Origin: Phocaeicola vulgatus ATCC 8482
Lineage (GTDB): Bacteria; Bacteroidota; Bacteroidia; Bacteroidales; Bacteroidaceae
Length of the DNA: 64,000 nt
Assembly: GCF_000012825.1 (NCBI RefSeq)
Contig: NC_009614.1
Location: 3,906,001 to 3,970,000, forward strand
Direction of reading: 5' to 3'
A model generated the notes under the pieces. That model was not told the origin of the DNA, did not search any database, and saw nothing but the letters and a program-made list of their open reading frames with translations. How positions within the stretch are numbered: the first letter of the stretch is position 1; each line of letters starts with the position of its first letter. Position numbers and translations under genes: made by a program. Positions 18,630-27,326 of this stretch are shown here, piece after piece.

Positions 18630-20141
18630 TCAGATTCTCAATACTCCTTTCTGCAAGCCGAACTCACGCCAGCGGCTGATGGGACGGGCATCAGACAGCT
18701 GGGGACTCTTGTTCTCTTCCAGATTCATCAGATAGTCAATATAAGAGGCGATCATGGTGATATTCTCAATCTCCTCATTATTACCGTTGCCACGGAGCAG
18801 CATACGCGAGTTCTTCTCTATGAACAAGGTATTATACTCACCCTTTACAAAGTCGGGGGTATGCATGATGCGTTTCAGATAACTGAGGTTGGTCTTCAGG
18901 CCCGTAATCTTGTACTCGTAAAGTACCCGGCGCATACGTTCTATGGCATATTGGCGGGTCGTAGCCCATACAATCAGCTTGCCTATCATCGGGTCGTAAT
19001 AGATGGGAATCTCGTAACCTTCGTAAACGTAGCTGTCAATGCGTACGCCGATGCCGTTAGGCTCCGTCAGCTGTTTGATGATACCCGGCGAAGGCATGAA
19101 GTTGTTCTCCGTGTCTTCCGCACAGATACGACATTCGATGGCATGACCGCGCTGGAAAAGTTCTTCTTGCTTCAGGTGCAGCACCTCGTTATTGGCTATA
19201 CGGATTTGTTCTTTTACCAGATCCACGCCCACCACTTCTTCGGTGATGGGATGCTCCACCTGCAAACGGGTGTTCATCTCCAGAAAATAGAAATCGCGGT
19301 TCTTGTCCACCAGAAACTCGATAGTTCCGGCTCCCGAATAGTTCACCGCCCTGGCGGCAGCCACTGCCTTTTCCCCCATCTCCTGGCGGAGTTCCGGAGT
19401 AAGGAACGGAGACGGGCTCTCCTCTACAATCTTCTGGTTGCGACGCTGGACAGAACACTCGCGGTCAAACAGATGGATTACATTGCCATGATTGTCACCC
19501 AGAATTTGAAATTCTATATGATGGGGTTCCTCCACAAATTTTTCCAGATAAACCGTATCATCCCCGAAAGAAGACATGGACTCGGAACGGGCGGTGTTAT
19601 ATGCCTCCACCACTTCGTCTTCACTGTGTATCAGCCTCATCCCTTTACCGCCGCCTCCCATAGAAGCCTTCAGCATGACAGGATAGCCTATTTCATTACA
19701 GATACGTACCGCCTCTTCGGCACTTTGCAACGGCTGTTCCGTACCGGGGACCACGGGAACGCCTGCGGCAATCATACGCTTACGGGCGGCAATCTTGTCA
19801 CCCATCGCTTCCATCGTCTCGGCGGAAGGGCCGATAAAGATGATCCCCTCCTCTTTGCACCGGCGGGCAAAATCAGCATTCTCGGACAAAAAACCATAAC
19901 CGGGATGAATGGCATCGGCTTTGCATCGTTTGGCAGTCTCTATTACTTTTTCTATATTTAAATAGCTTTCCCTGGCTATAGCAGGACCTATAAGATAGGC
20001 CTCGTCAGCATACATCACATGATGAGAAGTGCGGTCGGCTTCTGAAAAGACAGCAACGGTCCGTATGCCCTTTTCTCGGCAGGAACGCATTACACGTAAG
20101 GCTATTTCACCTCTGTTTGCAATCAATACTTTCTTTATCAT
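18630..20141 (-). CDS. accC: Biotin carboxylase subunit
   Basis: 503 residues from the ATG at 20141 (MIKKVLIANRGEIALRVM); an upstream in-frame start would add a non-homologous peptide. Biotin carboxylase N-domain, then an ATP-grasp with MGGGGKGMR (about 162), EMNTRLQVEHPITEE (about 286) and the C-domain. It makes carboxybiotin from ATP and bicarbonate. Bases 20107-20141 overlap the end of the upstream Cys-rich gene, indicating coupled translation. Confidence 0.93.
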   Translation of the reverse strand: MIKKVLIANRGEIALRVMRSCREKGIRTVAVFSEADRTSHHVMYADEAYLIGPAIARESYLNIEKVIETAKRCKADAIHPGYGFLSENADFARRCKEEGIIFIGPSAETMEAMGDKIAARKRMIAAGVPVVPGTEQPLQSAEEAVRICNEIGYPVMLKASMGGGGKGMRLIHSEDEVVEAYNTARSESMSSFGDDTVYLEKFVEEPHHIEFQILGDNHGNVIHLFDRECSVQRRNQKIVEESPSPFLTPELRQEMGEKAVAAARAVNYSGAGTIEFLVDKNRDFYFLEMNTRLQVEHPITEEVVGVDLVKEQIRIANNEVLHLKQEELFQRGHAIECRICAEDTENNFMPSPGIIKQLTEPNGIGVRIDSYVYEGYEIPIYYDPMIGKLIVWATTRQYAIERMRRVLYEYKITGLKTNLSYLKRIMHTPDFVKGEYNTLFIEKNSRMLLRGNGNNEEIENITMIASYIDYLMNLEENKSPQLSDARPISRWREFGLQKGVLRI

Positions 20142-20352
20142 TTTTCTTCTTATTATAACGGGGGTTAATTTCGCAGGCATAGAAACTGTCCTTGACGGCT
20201 TTCAGGCAGTCATGGCACAGGCAATCGGAATAATTCTCCATTAAATAGGTGCGTTGCAGAGCATCCAGTCGGACAGTTGCGCAATGACACGATAAAATAT
20301 CATTGTGCATACAATCAAATGTTGCACCACAACGTGGACATACCTTTTTCAT
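20107..20352 (-). CDS. Cysteine-rich CWC-type small protein
   Basis: 81 residues from the ATG at 20352. GGGAGG sits 7 bases before this ATG but only 1 base before an alternative ATG at 20358. Motifs CPRCG, CMHND, CHC and CLCHDC suggest a small zinc-binding protein of the CWC group. It is the first gene after riboswitch 3 and its 3' end overlaps accC by 35 bases. Role unknown. Confidence 0.7.
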   Translation of the reverse strand: MKKVCPRCGATFDCMHNDILSCHCATVRLDALQRTYLMENYSDCLCHDCLKAVKDSFYACEINPRYNKKKNDKESIDCKQR

Positions 20353-20437
20353 AGGCATTCCTCCCGTAAATTTTTTATTTTCTTATTTTCTTTCGTACTG
20401 CTTTCCTAATCCCACGAGTAAAAACAGCCTTTAATGA

Positions 20438-20615
20438 ATGGCAGGTCTTCTGACTGACTCCTTATCTTGAAGCCTTCCCGATGTGAGGATTGTCACATCA
20501 GTGGCAAAGGTATTTTTCAAGATTCCAGCAGAGTTTCACAGCAGCGGGACTGTCCGGGATTTGCACCCGATTCCCTTTTAATCCGAATAGCAGATAGACT
20601 ATCCGAAACCAATTC
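20438..20615 (-). promoter_or_regulatory. Cobalamin riboswitch 3 (Cys-rich protein and acyl-CoA carboxylase operon)
   Basis: On the - strand: AAAAGGGAATCGGGTGCAAA, the segment ending CCCGCTGCTGTGAAAC, the B12 box GCCACTG...GGGAAGGC and the 3' arm AGAAGACCTGCC. Core and the following 50 bases are very similar to riboswitch 2. Confidence 0.93.
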
Positions 20616-20618
20616 GGG

Positions 20619-20627
20619 GCAAAGATA
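20619..20627 (-). promoter_or_regulatory. Promoter -7 box upstream of riboswitch 3
   Basis: The - strand reads TATCTTTGC. It is divergent from the promoter of riboswitch 4, about 100 bases away. Confidence 0.6.
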
Positions 20628-20719
20628 ATGGATTTTATAATTAAACGAAGCGGAAAAGATGAAAAAAGTGTTGCTTGAAGTTTTTTTTCTTTTTCCAGTT
20701 GTTTTATTGATTTAATTCC

Positions 20720-20727
20720 TAACTTTG
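20720..20727 (+). promoter_or_regulatory. Promoter -7 box upstream of riboswitch 4
   Basis: TAACTTTG matches the Bacteroides -7 consensus and lies just before the + strand cobalamin element. Confidence 0.6.
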
Positions 20728-20737
20728 TCAGTAATAT

Positions 20738-20925
20738 CGGTTTCCGGATTAGCCGTTGGCGCGAAACGGAATTAAAAGGGAATCCTGTGCAAATCAGGAA
20801 CTATCCCCGTAGCTGTAAGTTTTATCCTCCCATAGTGTGGGGAAGTGTTGTGACATTCTTAGCCACTGGTTATTGTGAAAACCGGGAAGGCGCTACAACG
20901 GAAACAAGTCAGAAGACCTGCCGTT
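20738..20925 (+). promoter_or_regulatory. Cobalamin riboswitch 4 (nrdD, nrdG)
   Basis: Blocks in order: AAAAGGGAATCCTG, CCCCGTAGCTGTAAG, GCCACTGGTTATTGTGAAAA followed by CCGGGAAGGCG, and the 3' arm AAGTCAGAAGACCTGCC. About 145 bases separate it from the nrdD start. Confidence 0.94.
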
Positions 20926-21069
20926 ATTGTTTATATCATTCATGGCTTTCGGGTGAAAGGCGATAGAACGAATCATACTGATCCTTTTTATTACTGGTTT
21001 CCATGAATTGTCGTGTGTGAAAGACTTATATTGAATAATGTGTGTTTTGTATAACCTTAATTTATAAGT

Positions 21070-23163
21070 ATGATTAATTCAGAGGTATTTATTATTAAGA
21101 GAGATGGTAAAAAAGAAACTTTCTCTCTTGATAAAATTAAAAATGCAATAGCCAAAGCATTTTTGTCAGTAGGAAGTTTTGCTACCCAGGATGTGATTAC
21201 TACTGTATTGAGTCGCGTTAGTGTCAGTGATGGAATGAATGTGGAAGAAATCCAGAATCAGGTGGAGGTGGCCCTGATGGCTGAACATTATTACAGTGTT
21301 GCCAAGGCGTATATGCTGTATCGTCAGAAACATTTGGAGGATCGTGAGGTGAGAGATAAACTGAAGTTTTTGCTTGACTATTGTGACGCTTCCAATCCGG
21401 CAACCGGCAGTAAATATGATGCGAATGCCAATGTGGAGAATAAGAATATTGCTACGCTGATAGGAGAGTTACCCAAATCAAATTTTATTCGTCTCAACCG
21501 TCGTCTGTTGACTGACCGTTTGAAAGACATGTATGGAAAGGAATTGTCCGATCGTTATTTGGAACTTCTGAATCATCATTTTATTTATAAAAATGATGAA
21601 ACTAATCTGGCTAATTATTGTGCCAGCATTACTATGTATCCTTGGTTGAATAATGGTACGATAGCAGTGGGAGGGAACTCTACGGCTCCTACTAACTTGA
21701 AATCTTTTTGTGGTGGATTTGTCAATATGGTTTTTATTGTATCCAGTATGTTAAGTGGTGCCTGTGCTACTCCAGAGTTTTTGATGTATATGAATTATTT
21801 CATTGGTTTGGAATATGGGCAGGAATATTATAAGTATCCCGATAAGATTGTTGATTTATCTACCAAACAAAGAACAATAGACAAAATCATTACAGACTGT
21901 TTCGAGCAAATAGTATATTCTATTAACCAGCCTACAGGGGCGCGTAATTTTCAAGCCGTCTTTTGGAATGTAGCTTACTATGACAAATATTATTTTGAAA
22001 GTCTTTTTGGTAACTTCTTTTTTCCCGATGGAAGCCAACCTGACTGGAATTCACTAAGTTGGTTGCAGAAACGTTTCATGAAATGGTTTAATAAAGAGCG
22101 TACACGTACTGTTTTAACATTTCCTGTAGAAACAATGGCGCTTTTGACTAAAGATGGTGATGTATTAGATAAGGAATATGGTGACTTTACGGCTGAAATG
22201 TATTCCGAAGGTCATTCTTTCTTTACTTATATGAGTGATAATGCAGATTCTTTAAGTAGTTGCTGCCGTCTTCGCAATGAGATACAGGACAATGGTTTCA
22301 GCTATACTTTGGGAGCAGGTGGGGTTTCTACAGGCTCAAAAAGTGTGCTGACTATTAATTTGAACCGTTGCATCCAGCATGCGGTGAAATCCGGTATACT
22401 TTATCCGTTTTTTTTGGAAGAAGTGGTTGATTTGGTACACAAAGTCCAGTTGGCTTATAATGAGAATCTGAAATTGTTGCAGTCGAAAGGTATGCTGCCT
22501 TTGTTTGATGCTGGTTACATCAATATGAACCGTCAGTATCTAACTATCGGTGTTAATGGTTTGGTGGAAGCAGCGCAATTTATGGGTATTGAAATCAATG
22601 ATAACCCTAAGTATGAAGCATTTGTTCAGGAGATTTTAGGAATGATTGAACGATATAATAGGAAGTACCGTACAAAGGATGTTTTGTTTAATTGCGAAAT
22701 GATTCCTGCTGAGAATGTAGGAGTGAAGCACGCTAAATGGGATAAAGAAGCAGGCTTCCAAACATTCCGAGAATGTTATAACAGTTATTTCTATATTGTA
22801 GAAGACAAATCGTTGAATGTTGTCGATAAATTCCGTCTGCATGGACGCCGCTATATAAAGCATTTAACGGGAGGCTCGGCCTTGCACATGAATTTGGAAG
22901 AACATCTTAGTAAGGAGCAGTACAGACAACTACTTCGGGTAGCTGCTATAGAAGGCTGTAATTACTTTACATTTAATATACCGAATACCATTTGCAATGA
23001 ATGTAAGCATATTGATAAGAGATACTTGCATGAATGTCCTGAATGTCATAGTCGGAATGTGGATTATCTGACACGTGTTATCGGGTACATGAAGCGGATC
23101 AGTAATTTTTCTCAGGCAAGGCAGAAGGAGGCTGCACAAAGATATTATGCTCCGTTACGTTGA
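21070..23163 (+). CDS. nrdD: Anaerobic (class III) ribonucleoside-triphosphate reductase
   Basis: Oxygen-sensitive glycyl-radical reductase, 697 residues. ATP-cone at the N-terminus (FIIKRDGKKETFSLDKIKNA), catalytic core with SSCCRLRNE (about 397) bearing the thiyl cysteine, a zinc site CNEC...CPEC (about 643-660), and the glycyl-radical loop TRVIGYM (about 667). It overlaps nrdG by 17 bases and sits under cobalamin riboswitch 4. Confidence 0.94.
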   Translation: MINSEVFIIKRDGKKETFSLDKIKNAIAKAFLSVGSFATQDVITTVLSRVSVSDGMNVEEIQNQVEVALMAEHYYSVAKAYMLYRQKHLEDREVRDKLKFLLDYCDASNPATGSKYDANANVENKNIATLIGELPKSNFIRLNRRLLTDRLKDMYGKELSDRYLELLNHHFIYKNDETNLANYCASITMYPWLNNGTIAVGGNSTAPTNLKSFCGGFVNMVFIVSSMLSGACATPEFLMYMNYFIGLEYGQEYYKYPDKIVDLSTKQRTIDKIITDCFEQIVYSINQPTGARNFQAVFWNVAYYDKYYFESLFGNFFFPDGSQPDWNSLSWLQKRFMKWFNKERTRTVLTFPVETMALLTKDGDVLDKEYGDFTAEMYSEGHSFFTYMSDNADSLSSCCRLRNEIQDNGFSYTLGAGGVSTGSKSVLTINLNRCIQHAVKSGILYPFFLEEVVDLVHKVQLAYNENLKLLQSKGMLPLFDAGYINMNRQYLTIGVNGLVEAAQFMGIEINDNPKYEAFVQEILGMIERYNRKYRTKDVLFNCEMIPAENVGVKHAKWDKEAGFQTFRECYNSYFYIVEDKSLNVVDKFRLHGRRYIKHLTGGSALHMNLEEHLSKEQYRQLLRVAAIEGCNYFTFNIPNTICNECKHIDKRYLHECPECHSRNVDYLTRVIGYMKRISNFSQARQKEAAQRYYAPLR

Positions 23164-23614
23164 TTATGACATCGTATTTCAAGAAATTCCGGATGAAGTC
23201 ACTCTGGCGATCAATCTCTCTAACTGTCCCAATAGGTGCAAGGGCTGTCATAGCCCTCATTTGTTGGAAAATGTAGGAGAATCTTTAACGGAAGAAAGTC
23301 TTGGGCATCTTTTACAGAAGTATGGAAAGGCGGTGACTTGCGTCTGTTTTATGGGAGGCGATGCCGAACCCTTTGAAGTGGAAAGGTTGGCAGGATTTCT
23401 TCACCGACAGTCTATCGCTTTGGTAAAGGTGGGTTGGTATTCGGGGAAGAATGAATTGCCGGAAGGTCTTTCCGTTCAGAACTTTGAATATATAAAGTTG
23501 GGACCGTATATTGAAAAATTGGGTGGCTTGAAATCTCCTGATACCAATCAGCATTTCTATCGGATATACGGGGATGAGATGAAAGATATTACCTATCGGT
23601 TTTGGCGTATCTGA
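23147..23614 (+). CDS. nrdG: Anaerobic ribonucleotide reductase activase (radical SAM)
   Basis: 155 residues. SNCPNRCKGCHS (Cys27, Cys31, Cys34) is the CxxxCxxC 4Fe-4S motif of radical-SAM activases; FMGGDAEPFEV fits the SAM-binding GGE-like region. It installs the glycyl radical on NrdD. The start overlaps the end of nrdD, so translation is coupled. Confidence 0.93.
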   Translation: MLRYVDYDIVFQEIPDEVTLAINLSNCPNRCKGCHSPHLLENVGESLTEESLGHLLQKYGKAVTCVCFMGGDAEPFEVERLAGFLHRQSIALVKVGWYSGKNELPEGLSVQNFEYIKLGPYIEKLGGLKSPDTNQHFYRIYGDEMKDITYRFWRI

Positions 23615-23645
23615 AAAAGGCGGAAATAAATTCCGCCTTTTTCAG
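23611..23645. terminator. Bidirectional terminator between nrdG and the CbiK-like gene
   Basis: CTGAAAAAGGCGGAA and TTCCGCCTTTTTCAG are exact reverse complements with a five-base loop. The hairpin overlaps the nrdG stop codon and faces the convergent - strand gene. Confidence 0.85.
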
Positions 23646-23663
23646 ATAAATATATTAAGTTGG

Positions 23664-24860
23664 TTATGCTTCCGGTTGATAGTCTTCACCATTCTCCCAT
23701 GCACTGTCATCATTCCAGTTTTCATATAAATGGTTTACCCAAATTTGGCGAATCTCAGGATAACTGCCAAGGGCTTTCATATTACATCCGTCTTTAATAC
23801 CATGATCGGCTCCGGCTTGATCTGTCGGGTGGCTTTCGAATGTTCTGTCCACTTTGAATCCTAATTTCTCCAAACGTTCACGCCAGCTATATTCATTTGT
23901 ATTGATTTCCACATTGCTTACATCGTCATCTTCGGCCATAGCTTCCAATCCCCAAAGGTCGTTGTGGGCATGGTCACCGGCAATTGACATGAAAGGTGCA
24001 AGATAAACATTTACTTCTGATGGGTTCAGACCGTTCTTTTCGCAATAGCTCATCACCTTAGAGTACATACAGTCGGGATATTGGGTTTTGTCAAATCCTT
24101 CTACAGGAATTCTATTAGCCGGTTCTTCCTCTATTTCTTTCGGGAAGAAAAGCATGTCACCATAATCCACAGTACCTACAAAGATATTGTTGTTGGCAGC
24201 AAGTTCCTGCAATGCTTTTTCCATGTCAGAGTACTTTTTGTTAGCATTGTAATTCTCATCCGGATTACCGTGTCCCATTAGAAGCACGATGTTGTTCTTG
24301 CCTGCTAATTTAGACTCATAGTGTTTGTAAAGTATCTCTGCTACATCTTTAGTATCTTCTGCACTGGAAAGAAGGTTGGTACCTTTCAATACATCAATAT
24401 GCGGATACCATTGAATCATAAAGTATTTTTTTACATCAGTATTCATTAATGAAAGATATTCTTCGCCTGGAATTACATGCAATGATTGTACAGCCACACG
24501 TTTGTATCCTGCATCGCCTATTGCTTTCAACCATTGGTCCAATTCATAACGTGCTATGCCGGTAGATGCTTCTACACGTCCGATACATGTACGTGAAGTA
24601 AATGACATATAAATATCCGTATTGGGGAATTTAGCTTTAAAATCCTCAATCACATCATCATAAACAGAAAGGGACTCATTATAGGTACTGCCAAAAGTAC
24701 AGAGCAAAATGGCTGTGTCGTGTTGCTTGGTTCTGGTTACTACATCCACAGCAGGATTAACAGTACTTTCTTCATCATCATTGTCACTACAGGAACTGAA
24801 TCCTGTGCAAGTTGCGGCAGCAACAAAAGCCGCCATCAGATAATACTTGAATTGTTTCAT
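23664..24860 (-). CDS. Exported CbiK-type sirohydrochlorin cobaltochelatase-like lipoprotein
   Basis: 398 residues. Lipoprotein signal with lipobox FSSC (about residue 24), then a CbiK chelatase domain: ILLCTFGSTYNES (about 51), VQSLHVIPGEEY with a conserved His (about 142), GHGNPDENY (about 197), and AGDHAHNDLWG with further His (about 290). CbiK normally inserts Co2+ into sirohydrochlorin in the cytoplasm, but a periplasmic form is known in Desulfovibrio. Here it follows a riboswitch-controlled BtuB-type gene by 33 bases, so a role in periplasmic tetrapyrrole or corrinoid handling is inferred. Confidence 0.8.
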   Translation of the reverse strand: MKQFKYYLMAAFVAAATCTGFSSCSDNDDEESTVNPAVDVVTRTKQHDTAILLCTFGSTYNESLSVYDDVIEDFKAKFPNTDIYMSFTSRTCIGRVEASTGIARYELDQWLKAIGDAGYKRVAVQSLHVIPGEEYLSLMNTDVKKYFMIQWYPHIDVLKGTNLLSSAEDTKDVAEILYKHYESKLAGKNNIVLLMGHGNPDENYNANKKYSDMEKALQELAANNNIFVGTVDYGDMLFFPKEIEEEPANRIPVEGFDKTQYPDCMYSKVMSYCEKNGLNPSEVNVYLAPFMSIAGDHAHNDLWGLEAMAEDDDVSNVEINTNEYSWRERLEKLGFKVDRTFESHPTDQAGADHGIKDGCNMKALGSYPEIRQIWVNHLYENWNDDSAWENGEDYQPEA

Positions 24861-24893
24861 ACTAATAAAAATTAATTTATAAATTGTTGGTTA

Positions 24894-26954
24894 TTAATTG
24901 TTTTTGAATTTAATGAGGGCGGAGACATAAAAAGTTCTTCCGGGAGTTGATGTGGCACGATTCCGTCCGAAAGGAGTACGGTCTACATAGTCAAATACAT
25001 TATCTACCCCGGCATTCATCGTTAATGACCACCGTTTCATTTTTAATAATGAGTGGGCTGTGTTGATACGCCAAGTTTGGAATCCGTCGGCATTATTATC
25101 ATTTATATAACGGCGTGTAGACTGATATCTGCCATAGATGCCGATACCCAAACGATACAGTTTCCATGAATGTTGCCATAAGATATTTAAATTTGCATTA
25201 TGGCTGGAAGTAGCATCAATAGGAAGATATTTCATATAATCTATACCTTTGTTAGGATATTGCGCTTTTGGATCAGCATAACTATATCCGCCGGCAAGGC
25301 TGAGAGATTTTGCAGGACGATAGTTGAAGGTGAAATCCATACCATAAATACGTGCCTTTGTCAGATTCTTATATTGTTTGCTCTTTTCTACTTCAAGAAA
25401 CTTTTCATCGGGAGTTACGGAAATTTCAACCAGCTCAATCATGTTGTGAAGATAATTCATGTATCCGGTTAAACTGGCTTGGAATTTTTGCCCTACGTAC
25501 TCGATACCGATTGAAGCATATTGTGAGGTTTGTGCTTTTAGATCTGTGTTGCCATGATATGCAGTCAAAGCACCGCCTCCGATAACGCCGGTATAATTAT
25601 AATAAAGTTCTTTAATAGTGGGTGCTTTGTAGCCTAAAGCATAAGACGCACGCAAATTAATATGTTCTCCGGGTTTATAAAGTCCTGATATTTTCGGACT
25701 GAAATTCAATCCTGTTTCCTTGTGTTGTGTTCCTCGTACCCCGGCAGTCAGAACCAGATTTTCTCTGGCTGTCCATTCCTCCTGTATATAAGCTGCCAAC
25801 GTATAAACGGAAGCGCGGTCACCGTCAATGTGATGAGGTGATTCCAAATGATTGTACTGATATTCGATTCCTGCATTTAAAATATGGTCCTCTCCAAGAT
25901 AAAATACACTTTTTACCTGGCCTAATATTTGTTTCTGAATACTTTGTTTGATACGTTGACCGGCAAAGTAGGTGATACGTTCATGGCGGTCATTGTCTAG
26001 AAAATAATCAGTATGCTCGTTTAGCTTATAGTCATAGAAGTAACCGTATCTGCCATAAGATAGGTCTGCTGTCAGATAATTCCGTTTTCCTAATTTATAT
26101 TTACTTCCTACTGCAAATGTATAGTTGCGATAATAAAAATCGTTGGCTTGATATTTCCAAGGACCGTGTGTACGCATTACCCAACGCTCATAATAAGTGC
26201 CTTCTGCAGTGAGGTCTAGTTTGCGATTGACTTGCCATTCAATGTTCTCGGACAGGGTATAGTTTGAAGAACGGTTTACGGTCAACATAGTAGAGCCGGA
26301 TTTCAATTGATTCTGATCCCACTGTAGGTCTGTATTCCGCCAGCCATCGGTATGCCGGAAGTTGATTCCGGTTACAGATTTTATCTTTCTATAGTTAAAG
26401 CCGAAACTGGTACTTTGACGTATATCGCCATATTCACCTATGCGGGATGTGTTGGTGAGCTCCATTTTTTCACGGTTACGTTTGGTTATGATATTGATAA
26501 CTCCGGCTATTGCGTCACTGCCATAAAGTGAAGAAGCGGCCCCTTTTACAATCTCTATGCGTTCTATATTAGCTGGATTTAATTGATTCAAGTCGTTTTG
26601 CCCTCCTACATCGCCATTCATTCTTTTTCCATTTATCATGATCAGGATATAGTCATTGTTCAATCCGTTTAGTTGGATATGGCTCCCCATATCACCATCA
26701 TGAAAGGTCAATGAAGGACTAAGACCACTGAGCAAATCGTCTATACTGCGTGCCTGATATTGTTCCAAAGCTTTGCTGGTTATGACTTCAGTCTGTACGG
26801 GAGCATCTTTCAGATAATGTTCAGTACCTGTACCCGTGATGACCACTTCATTCAGTAATACGGACAATTCTTTATCGTCTTTATCTTTGAGAATACTTTG
26901 GGCACTTGCAATTTGTGTACCTAATAGTAGAATAGCAGGAAGTAAATACCTCAT
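24894..26954 (-). CDS. btuB: BtuB-type TonB-dependent receptor, copy 2
   Basis: 686 residues. Signal peptide MRYLLPAILLLGTQIASAQ, plug (about 35-160) with VITGTGTEHYLKDAPVQ and RIEIVKGAASSLYGSDAIAG, then a barrel ending FYVSALIKFKNN. Unlike the other two receptors it lacks the carboxypeptidase-regulatory-like N-domain. Cobalamin riboswitch 5 is directly upstream and an exported chelatase gene directly downstream. Confidence 0.85.
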   Translation of the reverse strand: MRYLLPAILLLGTQIASAQSILKDKDDKELSVLLNEVVITGTGTEHYLKDAPVQTEVITSKALEQYQARSIDDLLSGLSPSLTFHDGDMGSHIQLNGLNNDYILIMINGKRMNGDVGGQNDLNQLNPANIERIEIVKGAASSLYGSDAIAGVINIITKRNREKMELTNTSRIGEYGDIRQSTSFGFNYRKIKSVTGINFRHTDGWRNTDLQWDQNQLKSGSTMLTVNRSSNYTLSENIEWQVNRKLDLTAEGTYYERWVMRTHGPWKYQANDFYYRNYTFAVGSKYKLGKRNYLTADLSYGRYGYFYDYKLNEHTDYFLDNDRHERITYFAGQRIKQSIQKQILGQVKSVFYLGEDHILNAGIEYQYNHLESPHHIDGDRASVYTLAAYIQEEWTARENLVLTAGVRGTQHKETGLNFSPKISGLYKPGEHINLRASYALGYKAPTIKELYYNYTGVIGGGALTAYHGNTDLKAQTSQYASIGIEYVGQKFQASLTGYMNYLHNMIELVEISVTPDEKFLEVEKSKQYKNLTKARIYGMDFTFNYRPAKSLSLAGGYSYADPKAQYPNKGIDYMKYLPIDATSSHNANLNILWQHSWKLYRLGIGIYGRYQSTRRYINDNNADGFQTWRINTAHSLLKMKRWSLTMNAGVDNVFDYVDRTPFGRNRATSTPGRTFYVSALIKFKNN

Positions 26955-27099
26955 ATTATGTTTTATTTAATTTGCAAAATAAAACATCAAGTTTCCCTCT
27001 GATAAAGAGGAATGCCACAAAGGAATAGACGTTGGAAAACGCTTGTTCGAATGGACACATACTTCTAATCCTGGAAGCTTGGTGTTTATTGTTCAACAG

Positions 27100-27265
27100 A
27101 CTTAGCAGGTATTCTGGCTTTCCTCTGATTGGAAACCTTCCCATTTCTTCAAATGAAACAGTGGTTTTAGACTATCCAATCAACATCATGAGGATTTACA
27201 GCTGCAGGTACAGCCCCGGATTTACACCGGGTTCCCTTGCATCGGGCTATGTGATAGCCCGATTA
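27100..27265 (-). promoter_or_regulatory. Cobalamin riboswitch 5 (btuB copy 2, CbiK-like)
   Basis: On the - strand: GCAAGGGAACCCGGTGTAAA, a GTACCTGCAGCTGTAAATCC segment, CCACTGTTTCATTTGAAGAA then ATGGGAAGG, and the 3' arm AGCCAGAATACCTGC. More divergent than the other five but all conserved blocks are present. Confidence 0.9.
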
Positions 27266-27276
27266 CTAATTCCGTT

Positions 27277-27285
27277 GCAAAGATA
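27277..27285 (-). promoter_or_regulatory. Promoter -7 box for riboswitch 5
   Basis: The - strand reads TATCTTTGC just upstream of the riboswitch. Confidence 0.6.
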
Positions 27286-27326
27286 GAGGTTTATTTTATA
27301 TTATCTTCGATAAGTCTTTGATTTTT

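Noticed and set aside
18861..19961. 366-codon open frame on the + strand
   Set aside because: It lies entirely antisense to biotin carboxylase, which has clear ATP-grasp motifs; the frame has no recognisable domain.
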